Origin: Vibrio sp. MedPE-SWchi
Lineage (GTDB): Bacteria > Pseudomonadota > Gammaproteobacteria > Enterobacterales > Vibrionaceae
Length of the DNA: 64,000 nt
Direction: 5' to 3'
Assembly (NCBI GenBank): GCA_001874155.1
Contig: MPDB01000007.1
Span: 34,144 to 98,143 of the forward strand
Every line of letters starts with the position of its first letter. Within the stretch, counting starts at the first letter, position 1. A program made the translations under genes and the position numbers. Below the pieces are notes generated by a model. That model saw only the letters and a list, made by a program, of their open reading frames with translations. It was not told where the DNA came from and searched no databases. Of this stretch, positions 52,175-64,000 are shown piece after piece.

Positions 52175-52705
52175 ATGTCGGGTTTGACAACTATTGCTCG
52201 TCCTTATGCTAAGGCTGCATTTGGCTATGCAAGCGATAACGGTACAGTTGACCAATGGTCAAGCATGCTAGAGCTTGCACAATCCCTTTCTTTGGCTCCA
52301 GAGCTCGAGAAAGCGGCATTACGCCTGCAGCCTCAACAATTGATGCAATTGTATTTCGATGTAGCGGGAGAGTACTTTGATGAGCCTTTACAGAACTTCT
52401 TAAAGGTTATTATCGAAAATCGTCGTACTTCAGCGTTAAGTGATATCTATCAACAGTTTCAACTGCTTTCAGCTGAATCGTTAAATGTGAAAGAAGTAAC
52501 AATAACGACTTCATTTGAATTGAGTGAAGCGCAGCTAGCTGAGCTAGTTAAGTCGCTTGAAAAACACTTCGACAGCAGCGTGAAAGTTAACTGCTTAGTT
52601 GACGATAGCTTGATAGGTGGAGCGGTGATTCGATCTGGTGATACCGTACTAGATAACTCACTCGTTAGTCGTATTAATCGTCTTAAAGACGTTATTAAGT
52701 CTTAA
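52175..52705 (+). CDS. atpH: ATP synthase F1 subunit delta
   Basis: The 176-residue OSCP-like protein joins the b stalk to alpha3beta3. N-terminus TTIARPYAKAAFGYA and C-terminal VDDSLIGGAVIRSGDTVLDNSLVSRI are typical. It starts 14 bp after atpF. Confidence 0.96.
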   Translation: MSGLTTIARPYAKAAFGYASDNGTVDQWSSMLELAQSLSLAPELEKAALRLQPQQLMQLYFDVAGEYFDEPLQNFLKVIIENRRTSALSDIYQQFQLLSAESLNVKEVTITTSFELSEAQLAELVKSLEKHFDSSVKVNCLVDDSLIGGAVIRSGDTVLDNSLVSRINRLKDVIKS

Positions 52706-52723
52706 CTTAGGGGAATTGGAGCA

Positions 52724-54265
52724 ATGCAACTTAATTCCACGGAAATTAGCGAACTAATCAGACAGCGTATTGAAAAATTCGACGTTGTATCTGAAGCTCG
52801 CAACGAAGGTACTATCGTATCTGTAAGCGATGGTATTCTTAGCATTCACGGTCTAGAAGACGTGATGCAAGGTGAAATGATTGAACTTCCAGGCGGCCTT
52901 TTCGCACTAGCACTTAACTTGAACCGTGATTCGGTTGGTGCTGTTGTTATGGGTCCGTACACAAGCCTGAAAGAAGGAATGAAAGTAACTGGCACCGGTC
53001 GTATCCTTGAGGTACCGGTTGGTCCAGAACTGCTTGGCCGTGTAGTGAATACACTGGGTGAGCCTATCGATGGCAAAGGTCCTATCGATTCTAAGCTTTC
53101 CTCTCCTATCGAAGTGATTGCACCGGGTGTAATCGATCGTAAATCTGTTGATCAACCCGTTCAAACTGGTTACAAATCAGTAGATGCAATGATTCCAATC
53201 GGCCGTGGCCAGCGTGAGCTAGTTATCGGTGACCGTCAGACTGGTAAAACAGCGATGGCGATTGATGCAATCATTAACCAGAAAGATTCTGGTATTTACT
53301 CTGTCTACGTTGCTATTGGCCAAAAAGCGTCAACGATTGCAAACGTAGTACGTAAGCTTGAAGAGCATGGCGCATTAGCAAACACTATCGTGGTTGTTGC
53401 TGCTGCTTCTGAATCAGCTGCACTGCAATACCTAGCGCCTTATGCTGGTTGTGCAATGGGTGAATACTTCCGTGACCGCGGCGAAGATGCGTTGATCGTT
53501 TATGATGATCTATCAAAGCAAGCTGTTGCGTACCGTCAGATCTCACTACTGCTTAAGCGTCCACCTGGCCGTGAAGCATTCCCTGGTGACGTTTTCTACC
53601 TCCACTCTCGTCTTCTAGAGCGTGCGTCTCGTGTAAGCGAAGCTTATGTAGAAAAATTCACTAACGGTGAAGTGAAAGGCAAGACTGGTTCTTTAACTGC
53701 TCTACCTATCATTGAAACGCAAGCAGGTGATGTATCGGCATTCGTACCGACTAACGTAATCTCAATTACTGATGGTCAGATTTTCCTACAATCAGAGCTG
53801 TTTAACGCTGGTGTTCGTCCAGCTGTTGACCCAGGTATTTCGGTATCTCGTGTTGGTGGTTCTGCACAAACGAAAATCATTAAAAAGCTTTCTGGTGGTA
53901 TCCGTACCGCACTAGCACAATATCGTGAACTTGCCGCTTTCGCTCAGTTCTCATCAGATCTTGATGAAGCAACGAAGAAGCAGCTAGACCACGGTCAGAA
54001 AGTGACTGAATTGATGAAGCAGAAACAGTACGCTCCTATGTCTGTATTTGATCAAGCTCTCTCTATCTACTCTGCAGAACGCGGATACCTAGAAGATGTT
54101 GAGTTGAACAAAATTCTAGATTTTGAAGCTGCTTTACTATCGTATGCTCACGCTCAGTATTCAGAATTGGTTGCTGAGATTAACAAGACGGGTGCTTACA
54201 ACGAAGAAATCGAAGCTCAACTTAAAAAGTTAGCTGATGACTTCAAAGCAACCCAAACTTGGTAA
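52724..54265 (+). CDS. atpA: ATP synthase F1 subunit alpha
   Basis: The 513-residue subunit has Walker [16 protein letters not shown] (near residues 169-176), [15 protein letters not shown] and the regulatory alpha-type [14 protein letters not shown]. Length equals E. coli (513). The site starts with [15 protein letters not shown]. Confidence 0.98.
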   Translation: MQLNSTEISELIRQRIEKFDVVSEARNEGTIVSVSDGILSIHGLEDVMQGEMIELPGGLFALALNLNRDSVGAVVMGPYTSLKEGMKVTGTGRILEVPVGPELLGRVVNTLGEPIDGKGPIDSKLSSPIEVIAPGVIDRKSVDQPVQTGYKSVDAMIPIGRGQRELVIGDRQTGKTAMAIDAIINQKDSGIYSVYVAIGQKASTIANVVRKLEEHGALANTIVVVAAASESAALQYLAPYAGCAMGEYFRDRGEDALIVYDDLSKQAVAYRQISLLLKRPPGREAFPGDVFYLHSRLLERASRVSEAYVEKFTNGEVKGKTGSLTALPIIETQAGDVSAFVPTNVISITDGQIFLQSELFNAGVRPAVDPGISVSRVGGSAQTKIIKKLSGGIRTALAQYRELAAFAQFSSDLDEATKKQLDHGQKVTELMKQKQYAPMSVFDQALSIYSAERGYLEDVELNKILDFEAALLSYAHAQYSELVAEINKTGAYNEEIEAQLKKLADDFKATQTW

Positions 54266-54300
54266 TTACAACCTAGTTTTGTAATTGACGGAGAGTAACG

Positions 54301-55167
54301 ATGGCCAATTCAAAAGAAATTCGTAGTAAGATTGGTAGTGTTAAAAGCACTCAGAAAATCACTAAAGCTATGGAAATGGTTGCCGCTTCTAAAATGCGTC
54401 GTACGCAAGACGCAATGGAAGGCCCACGCCCGTATGCTGAAATTATACGTAAGGTCATTGGTCATGTAGCCCACGGTACATTGGAATATAAACATCCATA
54501 TCTACTGGAACGTGAGGCTAAACGTGTTGGGTATATTGTAATCTCATCTGATCGCGGTTTGTGTGGCGGCTTGAACATCAACATGTTCAAGCAATCCGTT
54601 GCAGAAATGAACGATTGGTCTGAGAAAGGTGTTGATGTTGAGCTGGCGGTTATCGGCTCAAAAGCAACCTCTTACTTCAATAGCATTGGCGCAAATATTG
54701 TCGCACAAACATCGGGTCTAGGAGATTCTCCTACGCTTGATGATATTGTCGGCTCTATTAACGTCATGTTGCAAAAGTATCAAGACGGTGAAATTGACCG
54801 CTTGTACTTGGTGTTCAATGAGTTTGTTAACTCAATGACCCAACAACCTAAAATTGATCAATTGATACCTTTGCCTAAAGCATTTGCTGACGAAGATCAG
54901 TTCAAACACGCGTGGAGCTATATGTTTGAATCGGATCAAAAGGTTCTGCTAAACACCCTGATGGCTCGTTACATCGAGTCGCAAGTATATCAAGGCGTTG
55001 TAGAGAACTTAGCATGTGAAATGGCTGCTCGTATGATTGCTATGAAAGCAGCATCCGACAACGCTGGCGATTTGATCGAAGAGCTAGAACTTGTGTACAA
55101 CAAAGCCCGTCAAACGGCGATTACACAAGAGCTATCTGAAATCGTATCAGGTGCAGCAGCAGTTTAA
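54301..55167 (+). CDS. atpG: ATP synthase F1 subunit gamma
   Basis: The 288-residue central rotor has N-terminal [28 protein letters not shown], the [10 protein letters not shown] block and the C-terminal [20 protein letters not shown] coiled coil. Length is typical (287-288). Confidence 0.97.
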   Translation: MANSKEIRSKIGSVKSTQKITKAMEMVAASKMRRTQDAMEGPRPYAEIIRKVIGHVAHGTLEYKHPYLLEREAKRVGYIVISSDRGLCGGLNINMFKQSVAEMNDWSEKGVDVELAVIGSKATSYFNSIGANIVAQTSGLGDSPTLDDIVGSINVMLQKYQDGEIDRLYLVFNEFVNSMTQQPKIDQLIPLPKAFADEDQFKHAWSYMFESDQKVLLNTLMARYIESQVYQGVVENLACEMAARMIAMKAASDNAGDLIEELELVYNKARQTAITQELSEIVSGAAAV

Positions 55168-56601
<1,434 letters not shown>

Positions 56602-56622
56602 TAGAGTCTTACAGGAGGCGTT

Positions 56623-57054
56623 ATGACAGTGACAACATCAGTAAGCTTCCATTTGGATGTGGTGAGCGCAGAACAACGAATTTATTCGGGTCAAGCTCGC
56701 AGTATTCAAGTTTCAGGTGAGAAAGGTGACCTTGGTGTTTTAGCGGGACACACTCCGTTATTAACAACCATTCGTCCTGGTATGGTTCGCATTGTGTCTA
56801 AGAAAGGTGAAGAAGAAATTATTTACCTATCTGGCGGTATTTTAGAAGTACAGGCCCATGATGTAACCATCCTCGCAGACACTGCAGTACGTGGCGAAGA
56901 TCTTGATCTTGCTAAAGCAGAAGAAGCGAAAGCTCGAGCTGAAGAGCTAGTCAATCATCCTTCTAGTGATGTTGACTTTGCTAAGGCATCAGCAGAGCTG
57001 GCGAAAGCCGTTGCTCAGTTGAAAGTCATTGAACTGGTGAACAGACGTCGCTAG
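56623..57054 (+). CDS. atpC: ATP synthase F1 subunit epsilon
   Basis: The 143-residue subunit couples and inhibits rotation. N-terminal beta-sandwich ([57 protein letters not shown]) and two C-terminal helices ending NRRR. A slightly longer N-terminus than E. coli (138). An AGGAGG site lies 5-6 bp before the ATG. Confidence 0.96.
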   Translation: MTVTTSVSFHLDVVSAEQRIYSGQARSIQVSGEKGDLGVLAGHTPLLTTIRPGMVRIVSKKGEEEIIYLSGGILEVQAHDVTILADTAVRGEDLDLAKAEEAKARAEELVNHPSSDVDFAKASAELAKAVAQLKVIELVNRRR

Positions 57055-57075
57055 TAATTAGCTTCGTTTAGTATG

Positions 57076-57102
57076 AAAGGCAGCCTAATCGCTGCCTTTT
57101 TT
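57076..57102 (+). terminator. Terminator of the atp operon
   Basis: AAAGGCAGC-CTAATC-GCTGCCTTT followed by a T-run, 21 bp past the atpC stop. Confidence 0.92.
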
Positions 57103-57201
57103 GCTATCTGTCTTAAACTTGGCTGGTTTTCCCATTTAACTAATGGTCGATTAATGGCTAGAATAAACGCTTAAATTAAAAAAATTCAGTAGGTTGGGAA
57201 A

Positions 57202-58560
57202 ATGAAGTTTAGCGCAGTGATTCTCGCGGCGGGCAAAGGCACTCGCATGTATTCAAATACACCAAAGGTTTTGCACACGCTTGCGGGTAAGCCAATGGTG
57301 AAGCATGTTATCGATACATGTAATGGTTTAGGTGCTCAAAATATCAACTTGGTTTACGGCCATGGTGGCGATCAGATGAAGGAGACTCTAGCAGAAGAGT
57401 CTGTAAATTGGGCACTGCAAGCTGAGCAGCTGGGTACAGGCCACGCTGTCGATCAAGCATCTGCACATTTTGCTGATGATGAAAAAGTATTGGTGCTCTA
57501 CGGTGATGTTCCATTGATTTCTCCTGAAACCATTGAAAACCTATTAGACGCTCAACCAAACGGTGGCATCGCGCTACTTACGGTCGTGTTAGACAACCCA
57601 ATGGGCTACGGTCGTATTATTCGTCGTAATGGCCCTGTTGTGGCTATCGTTGAACAAAAAGATGCAACGGATGAGCAGAAGCTTATCAAAGAGATCAACA
57701 CTGGCGTTATGGTTGCTACTGGTGGCGATCTGAAGCGTTGGTTATCTGGTCTAAGCAACGACAATTCACAAGGTGAATACTACCTGACTGACGTTATTGC
57801 AGCGGCTCACGATGAAGGCCGTGCAGTTGAAGCGGTACACCCAGTAAGCCCTATTGAGGTTGAAGGGGTTAATGATCGCTCTCAACTGGCTCGTCTAGAG
57901 CGCGCTTACCAAGCTGAACAAGCAGACAAACTATTGAAGCAAGGCGTAATGCTACGTGACCCATCACGTTTTGACTTACGTGGCGAGCTTCAGTGCGGCA
58001 TGGATGTCGAGATTGACACTAACGTCATTATTGAGGGTAACGTTTCGATTGGTGATAACGTTATTATCGGCACGGGCTGTGTGCTGAAAGATTGTGAGAT
58101 TGACGACAACACCATCATTCGCCCATACAGTGTGATTGAAGGTGCGACTGTTGGTGAAGAGTGTACCGTTGGTCCATTTACTCGACTTCGTCCTGGTGCT
58201 GAGCTTAAAAATGATGCGCATGTAGGTAATTTCGTTGAGGTTAAAAATACATCGATTGGCGAAGGTTCCAAAGCAAACCATTTAACTTATCTAGGTGATG
58301 CGGAAATCGGTCAGCGTGTGAACGTTGGAGCGGGTGTGATTACCTGTAACTATGACGGTGCAAATAAGTTTAAGACGATTATTGGTGATGATGTCTTTGT
58401 TGGCTCAGACGCTCAATTGATTGCTCCAGTTACCATTGGCGACGGTGCAACGGTTGGCGCGGGAACGACATTAACCAAAGATGTCGCGCAAGGCGAGCTT
58501 GTTATCACTCGAGCGAAAGAACGTAAAGTTTCGGATTGGCAACGTCCAACTAAAAAATAA
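57202..58560 (+). CDS. glmU: Bifunctional GlmU (GlcNAc-1-P uridyltransferase / GlcN-1-P acetyltransferase)
   Basis: The 452-residue enzyme makes UDP-GlcNAc for peptidoglycan and LPS. The uridyltransferase domain starts [20 protein letters not shown]. The left-handed beta-helix from about residue 250 has many hexapeptide repeats (for example [19 protein letters not shown]) and the acetyltransferase His/Tyr/Asn sites. Length matches (456 in E. coli). It has its own promoter region of about 150 bp and its own terminator. Confidence 0.97.
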   Translation: MKFSAVILAAGKGTRMYSNTPKVLHTLAGKPMVKHVIDTCNGLGAQNINLVYGHGGDQMKETLAEESVNWALQAEQLGTGHAVDQASAHFADDEKVLVLYGDVPLISPETIENLLDAQPNGGIALLTVVLDNPMGYGRIIRRNGPVVAIVEQKDATDEQKLIKEINTGVMVATGGDLKRWLSGLSNDNSQGEYYLTDVIAAAHDEGRAVEAVHPVSPIEVEGVNDRSQLARLERAYQAEQADKLLKQGVMLRDPSRFDLRGELQCGMDVEIDTNVIIEGNVSIGDNVIIGTGCVLKDCEIDDNTIIRPYSVIEGATVGEECTVGPFTRLRPGAELKNDAHVGNFVEVKNTSIGEGSKANHLTYLGDAEIGQRVNVGAGVITCNYDGANKFKTIIGDDVFVGSDAQLIAPVTIGDGATVGAGTTLTKDVAQGELVITRAKERKVSDWQRPTKK

Positions 58561-58580
58561 ATGCTGCTTGCGGAAGTATA

Positions 58581-58610
58581 AAAGGGTTGGCCTAGTGCTA
58601 ACCCTTTTTT
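58581..58610. terminator. Terminator between glmU and the permease gene
   Basis: AAGGGTTGGC-CTAGT-GCTAACCCTT followed by TTTT. Works for glmU; with the A-run at its left it may also serve the minus-strand permease gene at 58619. Confidence 0.88.
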
Positions 58611-58618
58611 CGTTTGAG

Positions 58619-59374
58619 CTAGTTTTGCGGAATAGCTATACGTCGTTCAAGCCATCGCACAGCTTGCGAAACGCATAAAATCAGTACCAGGTACTCCAAA
58701 ACTAAGAAGGTATATATCTCTAAAGGTAAGTACTCATTAACCACCAACTCATTGGCTCGTCGAGTGAGGTCACTCAAGCCTATCACGCTCACCAGAGACG
58801 ACATCTTCAAGATATACACAAATTGATTACCCAGTGGAGGGAGTATCAACCGGAAGGCCTGAGGGAAGATAACAAACTGCATCTTACGCCAGTAATTAAG
58901 CCCAAGTGCCTCGGCTGCTTCATGTTGGCCTTTACTGATGGACTGAATACCTCCTCGAAAAACTTCAGCCATAAAGGCGCTTTCTGCAATGGTCAGCGCA
59001 ATCACGCCTGCCCAAAAATAGTCGAGTGAGATATTTAGGAGCGTTGGCATACCGTAATAGACCCACAGGAGCAAAACTAATACAGGAATTGAACGTATCA
59101 CCTCAACATAGATTCTATTTACCGCTCGTAAAGCCTTATTGCTGGAAAGTGCAGGTAGAGCGACAATCAAACCAATAAGCATGGCAAAAACCATACTTAG
59201 TAGAGAGACTGAAATGGTGTCATAAAATCCAGCTGTCAAAAATTTAAGGTTGGTTTGTCCTTGGGCTGTTGTCGGGTCGAGAATATACCAACCCCATTGG
59301 TAGTCAGAGCAGCCTGTGAGTAGCAAAGTTATCAATAGCAGCGTTAGAGTACGAAAGTTCACACTATTTCCCAT
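58619..59374 (-). CDS. Amino-acid ABC transporter permease with unusual lipoprotein-like N-terminus
   Basis: The 251-residue HisM-type permease has about five helices and the EAA-loop HEAAEALGLNYWRKMQFVIFPQAFRLILPPL. It begins with a short hydrophobic stretch ending in LLLTGCSDYQWGWYIL, a good lipobox (LTGC), before the normal membrane domain. Such an N-terminus is rare for a permease. It is divergent from a binding-protein gene (59456) with a gap of about 80 bp, so they probably form one importer. No ATPase gene is nearby. Confidence 0.88.
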   Translation of the reverse strand: MGNSVNFRTLTLLLITLLLTGCSDYQWGWYILDPTTAQGQTNLKFLTAGFYDTISVSLLSMVFAMLIGLIVALPALSSNKALRAVNRIYVEVIRSIPVLVLLLWVYYGMPTLLNISLDYFWAGVIALTIAESAFMAEVFRGGIQSISKGQHEAAEALGLNYWRKMQFVIFPQAFRLILPPLGNQFVYILKMSSLVSVIGLSDLTRRANELVVNEYLPLEIYTFLVLEYLVLILCVSQAVRWLERRIAIPQN

Positions 59375-59455
59375 TATTGCTCAATAAATCCTTTTGTTAC
59401 TGCTATGTTATCAATGAACTAGCAACAAACGTAATCAATTTTAGGGATAATGAGA

Positions 59456-60232
59456 ATGAAGAAGTACATATTAATATTAGCTGCGTGTTTACTCTCCATT
59501 AATGCGTTTGCGGCAGAGTCGAGTCGCTTGCAAGAGATCTTGAGTAAGGGTGTTCTTAAGGTTGGTACGACAGGGGACTGGAACCCTATGACGATGAAAG
59601 ATCCTGCCACCAATAGCTATCGTGGGTTTGATATTGATGTCACCACCGAGCTTGCAAAAGATCTTGGTGTTGAAGTGGAGTACGTGCCGACAGATTGGAA
59701 AACCTTAGTAAACGGAATTACCGCTGGGAAGTACGATATTACGGGAAGTGCTTCTTTGAATATGTCACGAGCGAAAGTTGCTGGTTATAGCCAACCCTAT
59801 TTTTATCTCGCCTTTGTTCCTGTCGTTCAAAAGAAAGATTTAGGAAAGTTCTCTGATTGGGCCGATTTTGATAACGCAGATGTCAAAGTTGCTGCCACTC
59901 TTGGTACCGTTCAGGAGAAAATGGTCAAGGACTTTTTCCCTTCAGCGCAGCACGTGGTGATTGAAGCGCCAGCGCGTGATTTTCAGGAACTCTTAGCAAG
60001 ACGAGCGGATGTATCGGTGACTTCCAATGTCGAGGCCGCCACTTTGGTTGAAAAATTTCAGCAGTTAGCCATTGTGCCAGTAAAAGAACCTCGTAAGCCG
60101 ACACCGATCGCAATGTTACTTCCGCAGAATGATCAGGTGTGGATAAATTACATTAATCACTGGGTTGAGCTTAAAAAGACACAAGGTTTCTTTAAACAAA
60201 CCGCTGAGAAATGGGGTTTAGCTGGTTTATAG
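59456..60232 (+). CDS. Periplasmic solute-binding protein (cyclohexadienyl-dehydratase-like SBP family)
   Basis: The 258-residue protein has a signal peptide (KKYILILAACLLSINAFAA). A type-3 SBP fold has LKVGTTGDWNPMTMKDPATNSYRGFDIDV, WKTLVNGITAGKYDITGSASLNMSRAK and a C-terminal hinge. Similar sequences include both amino-acid SBPs and the PheC enzyme; catalysis cannot be called. The ATG at 59456 has AGGGAT at a better distance than the ATG at 59450. It pairs with the divergent permease. Confidence 0.85.
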   Translation: MKKYILILAACLLSINAFAAESSRLQEILSKGVLKVGTTGDWNPMTMKDPATNSYRGFDIDVTTELAKDLGVEVEYVPTDWKTLVNGITAGKYDITGSASLNMSRAKVAGYSQPYFYLAFVPVVQKKDLGKFSDWADFDNADVKVAATLGTVQEKMVKDFFPSAQHVVIEAPARDFQELLARRADVSVTSNVEAATLVEKFQQLAIVPVKEPRKPTPIAMLLPQNDQVWINYINHWVELKKTQGFFKQTAEKWGLAGL

Positions 60233-60261
60233 TGTTATAAGTAAAATAAAGCTAACAATGT

Positions 60262-60294
60262 AATGCGCCACTTACTCTATAAGCGGCGCATTTT
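60262..60294. terminator. Terminator between the binding-protein gene and punC
   Basis: AATGCGCC pairs with GGCGCATT around an inner CTTA/TAAG pairing. It lies between two convergent genes and is followed by TTTT. Confidence 0.75.
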
Positions 60295-60296
60295 CA

Positions 60297-61499
60297 TTAC
60301 TTGTCTCTGACTATCCGAGCATTGTCTGGCGCTCGAAAGTGCTTCGAAAGCTTTCTATCCGATACGATGTAGCCAATCCATAACCCAAGCATGCAAATCA
60401 TAATGGCAACGCCAGTGATTCCTTGCGCTTGACTAGCCATCGCTGCCACCAGTGCGCTGGCTGCACTACTGACACTGATTTGAATACTGTTTTGTAACCC
60501 AGCAGCCGTCGCAGGACTTTGCTTTGCACTCGATAGAGCGCGATTGACCACGATTGGATATAAGGCACCGTTCGCGACTGCGATAAAGCAGAAGGGAGCC
60601 AGTAATGGCCAGATTGATGTTAATTGCCATTGAGAAGCAACAAACACCAGCAGCGCAGCAACGCTAAATAGCCCAATAAGTTGTTTGAGTACTTTGCCCT
60701 CTCCATATTTATTAACGCTCACCTTGCCAGCATAGCCACCAACCATAAAGGCAATAGTTTGTGGGATAAAACTTAGGCCTATATCTTTTGCCGAATACCC
60801 TAGCTGAGACATGATCTCCGGCATCCCTGTGAGATAAGCAAAGAATGCGGCAGATGCGGTAGCAAACATTAAAACATTACCTAAATAGACTTTTGAACCC
60901 AGCAAAGCTTTTACATCATTAGCGACTGAAGATTGCTTCGGTTCGATGACTGCTTTAGGTTGTTTAAGAGTTGCGGCAACCAGAATGACACCCATCAGAG
61001 TAAGTGCAATAAAGATACTGCTCCAGCCCCAGGTATCGGCAAGAACAACGCCAAGCTGCGGGGCTAATGCCGGAGATAAAGCGACAAGTGGCATAATCGT
61101 AGCGAAAATCTGCTGACTCGCTTTCTCTGGGTATTGTTTGATCACCATTGCCTGCCAAATGACGGCTGGCGCGCACACACCAAAAGCTTGAATAAAGCGA
61201 AGAGAAAGCAGCTGCCACACTTGGTCGCTAAACGCCAAGCCAAATGAAGCGACCGTGAATAAAGTAAGACCTGCTGCCAGCGTCAATCGATGACCGTACT
61301 TGTCGCTCGCAACTCCCCACAGTAATTGCCCTAGTGCCATACCCGCTAAGAATATGGTGAGTGAGAGAGCGATCTGCTCTGGTCCTGCAGAGAAATCTGA
61401 CTCCATTAACTTAAAGGCAGGTAAATACATGTCTGTGGCAATAAAACCCAGCATTGAAAGTGCTGCCAAATAGAAAAGCTGCAGTTTTGATATTTTCAT
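60297..61499 (-). CDS. punC: Purine nucleoside transporter PunC (Bcr/CflA MFS family)
   Basis: The 400-residue MFS transporter has twelve helices. The Bcr/CflA signature is FIATDMYLPAF with LTIFLAGMALGQLLWGVASDKYGHR in the first half. Divergence from a PunR-type regulator gene is the E. coli ydhC/ydhB (punC/punR) arrangement, in which PunC imports purine nucleosides such as adenosine. Start: the ATG at 61499 with GGAAC upstream; five codons inside the longest frame. The name comes from gene pairing and family likeness. Confidence 0.8.
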   Translation of the reverse strand: MKISKLQLFYLAALSMLGFIATDMYLPAFKLMESDFSAGPEQIALSLTIFLAGMALGQLLWGVASDKYGHRLTLAAGLTLFTVASFGLAFSDQVWQLLSLRFIQAFGVCAPAVIWQAMVIKQYPEKASQQIFATIMPLVALSPALAPQLGVVLADTWGWSSIFIALTLMGVILVAATLKQPKAVIEPKQSSVANDVKALLGSKVYLGNVLMFATASAAFFAYLTGMPEIMSQLGYSAKDIGLSFIPQTIAFMVGGYAGKVSVNKYGEGKVLKQLIGLFSVAALLVFVASQWQLTSIWPLLAPFCFIAVANGALYPIVVNRALSSAKQSPATAAGLQNSIQISVSSAASALVAAMASQAQGITGVAIMICMLGLWIGYIVSDRKLSKHFRAPDNARIVRDK

Positions 61500-61660
61500 G
61501 GTTGTTCCGTTCAAAAATATTAATTGAATATCTAGTGGTCAAAAAATCACTAACTAACGTATTTCAAGGGGTGCTTGAATTTCCGCTATTCTATTTTTGG
61601 TGTTGAACAAAATAAAACGCTAAAATAGTGGGTTATGAATCAAATTTTTTGATGGATAAT

Positions 61661-62563
61661 ATGTTCTCTAAATCGTCTCTGGAAATGATCGACATTGTGG
61701 CTCGTTTGGGTAGCTTTACGGCGGCCGCTGAAGTACTTCATAAAGTGCCTTCGGCAATTAGCTACGGAGTTCGTCAGGTTGAACAAGAGCTGGACGTTCT
61801 TTTATTCAAACGTTTACCTCGAAAAGTCGAGCTAACTCAAGCGGGTGAAATCTTTGTCGGAGAGGCTCGGGTTATGCTTCGTCAAATGGAGGAGCTAAAG
61901 CTTCAGACCAAGAGAGCGGCTCACGGCTGGCAAAAGACGCTTAAACTAACGCTAGATAATGTCGTGCGACTGGATCAGATGAAACCCCTTATCGAAGCTT
62001 TCTACGCCAAATTTGAGTTCGCTGAATTGCAGATCAATATGGAAGTGTTTAATGGCTCTTGGGAGGCCATATCTCAAGGCAGGGCCGATATAGTTATCGG
62101 TGCGACATCGGCTGTCCCTGTTGGTGGAGAGTTTGAGGTGAAAGACATGGGCATCTTAGATTGGGCATTTGTTATGTCACCGAGCCACCCGTGTGTTAGA
62201 GAGCAACAGCTCACAGAAGCGTTTGTTAGCCAGTTTCCAGCGATCTGTTTAGACGATACGTCCAGCGTGTTGCCTAAGCGACATACCGTTCATTATCCGC
62301 GACAGAGGCGTTTACTGTTACCCAATTGGTACAGTGCGATAGAGTGTTTAAAAAATGGGGTTGGTGTTGGTTATATGCCGAGGCATATTGCACAACCTCT
62401 TATTCAGGAAGGGCAACTTGTCGAGAAAACGTTGGATGAAGGCAGGCCCCAGAGTCAGTGCTGCTTGGTTTGGCGTAAAGATGACAACCATCGATTAATA
62501 AAATGGATGGTGGATTATCTTGGATCCAATGAAAAACTGCACCGAGATTGGCTTCAAGCTTAG
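61661..62563 (+). CDS. punR: LysR-family regulator PunR
   Basis: The 300-residue LysR regulator has an N-terminal HTH (SLEMIDIVARLGSFTAAAEVLHKVPSAISYGVRQVEQELD). The effector domain includes VFNGSWEAISQGRADIVIGATSAVPVGGEF and DTSSVLPKR, which align closely with E. coli YdhB (PunR) as I remember it. The ATG at 61661 matches YdhB's N-terminus (MFSKSSLEMIDIV); in-frame starts at 61628 (GTG) and 61652 would add 11 or 3 residues. It activates punC, from which it diverges over about 160 bp of AT-rich DNA. Confidence 0.85.
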   Translation: MFSKSSLEMIDIVARLGSFTAAAEVLHKVPSAISYGVRQVEQELDVLLFKRLPRKVELTQAGEIFVGEARVMLRQMEELKLQTKRAAHGWQKTLKLTLDNVVRLDQMKPLIEAFYAKFEFAELQINMEVFNGSWEAISQGRADIVIGATSAVPVGGEFEVKDMGILDWAFVMSPSHPCVREQQLTEAFVSQFPAICLDDTSSVLPKRHTVHYPRQRRLLLPNWYSAIECLKNGVGVGYMPRHIAQPLIQEGQLVEKTLDEGRPQSQCCLVWRKDDNHRLIKWMVDYLGSNEKLHRDWLQA

Positions 62564-62616
62564 TCGTAAAGAACAGACATTCGCGAGAAACAAGTTGAGT
62601 TATCAATGAGTGTGAT

Positions 62617-62648
62617 AAAAAAGCCAGTGGGAAGGTCACTGGCTTTTT
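62617..62648. terminator. Bidirectional terminator between punR and fadA
   Basis: AAAAAGCCAGTG (62617-62628) pairs with CACTGGCTTTTT (62637-62648). It lies between two convergent genes. Confidence 0.93.
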
Positions 62649-62671
62649 AGATTTTTACTTTTAAAGAACCG

Positions 62672-64000
<1,329 letters not shown>

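Overview
The window is the replication-origin region of the larger chromosome of a Vibrio (or very close Vibrionaceae) species. The order fadBA / punR-punC / glmU / atpCDGAHFEBI / parBA / rsmG / mnmG / oriC / mioC / mnmE / yidC-yidD-rnpA-rpmH / amino-acid ABC transporter / dnaA-dnaN-recF-gyrB / ibpA / avtA / glySQ / tusA is what I know from V. cholerae chromosome 1 and its relatives. The species cannot be named from sequence alone.

Layout. Positions 1-1462 are transposase debris (a decayed IS5-family gene carrying an 8-bp tandem repeat). Positions 1463-7436 (minus strand, AT-rich) are a tight six-gene operon that should make a CDP-activated 6-deoxyhexose and load it on a lipid carrier: rfbG, a short SDR, a membrane GT2, rfbF, a flippase-like membrane protein and an FAD oxidoreductase. 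Positions 7437-10493 are gene-poor: a dead IS630-family gene interrupted by a dead IS4-family element. Housekeeping resumes at 10494: a small membrane protein, tusA, another small membrane protein, the manganese exporter gene mneA behind a yybP-ykoY riboswitch, then glyQ and glyS. The glyS reading frame is broken by a short internal deletion. Positions 15712-29222 hold a two-component system (plus strand) and a full tad/flp pilus operon (minus strand, flp to tadG plus an OmpA-like gene). In V. cholerae, as I recall it, glyS and avtA are neighbours, so this block looks like an insertion. avtA, a 42-codon membrane peptide gene, and ibpA with a sigma-32 promoter and a ROSE-like leader follow.

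The replication core is gyrB, recF (with a parS-like 16-mer at its 3' end), dnaN and dnaA on the minus strand. Next come a three-gene amino-acid importer, rpmH-rnpA-yidD-yidC, mnmE and mioC. The oriC (about 45275-45711) has DnaA boxes, dense GATC sites and an AT-rich unwinding region bracketed by a 9-bp inverted repeat. Right of oriC lie mnmG-rsmG-parA-parB, the nine-gene F1Fo ATP synthase operon and glmU. The end of the window has a divergent amino-acid permease/binding-protein pair, the divergent purine transporter/regulator pair punC/punR, fadA and the 3' end of fadB.

Most of the window is conserved housekeeping DNA. The accessory parts worth attention are the CDP-sugar operon, the tad island with its two-component system, the nested insertion-sequence remnants, the broken glyS, and the RNA or DNA control elements: Mn riboswitch, RNA thermometer, parS, oriC repeat and dnaA-promoter palindrome.
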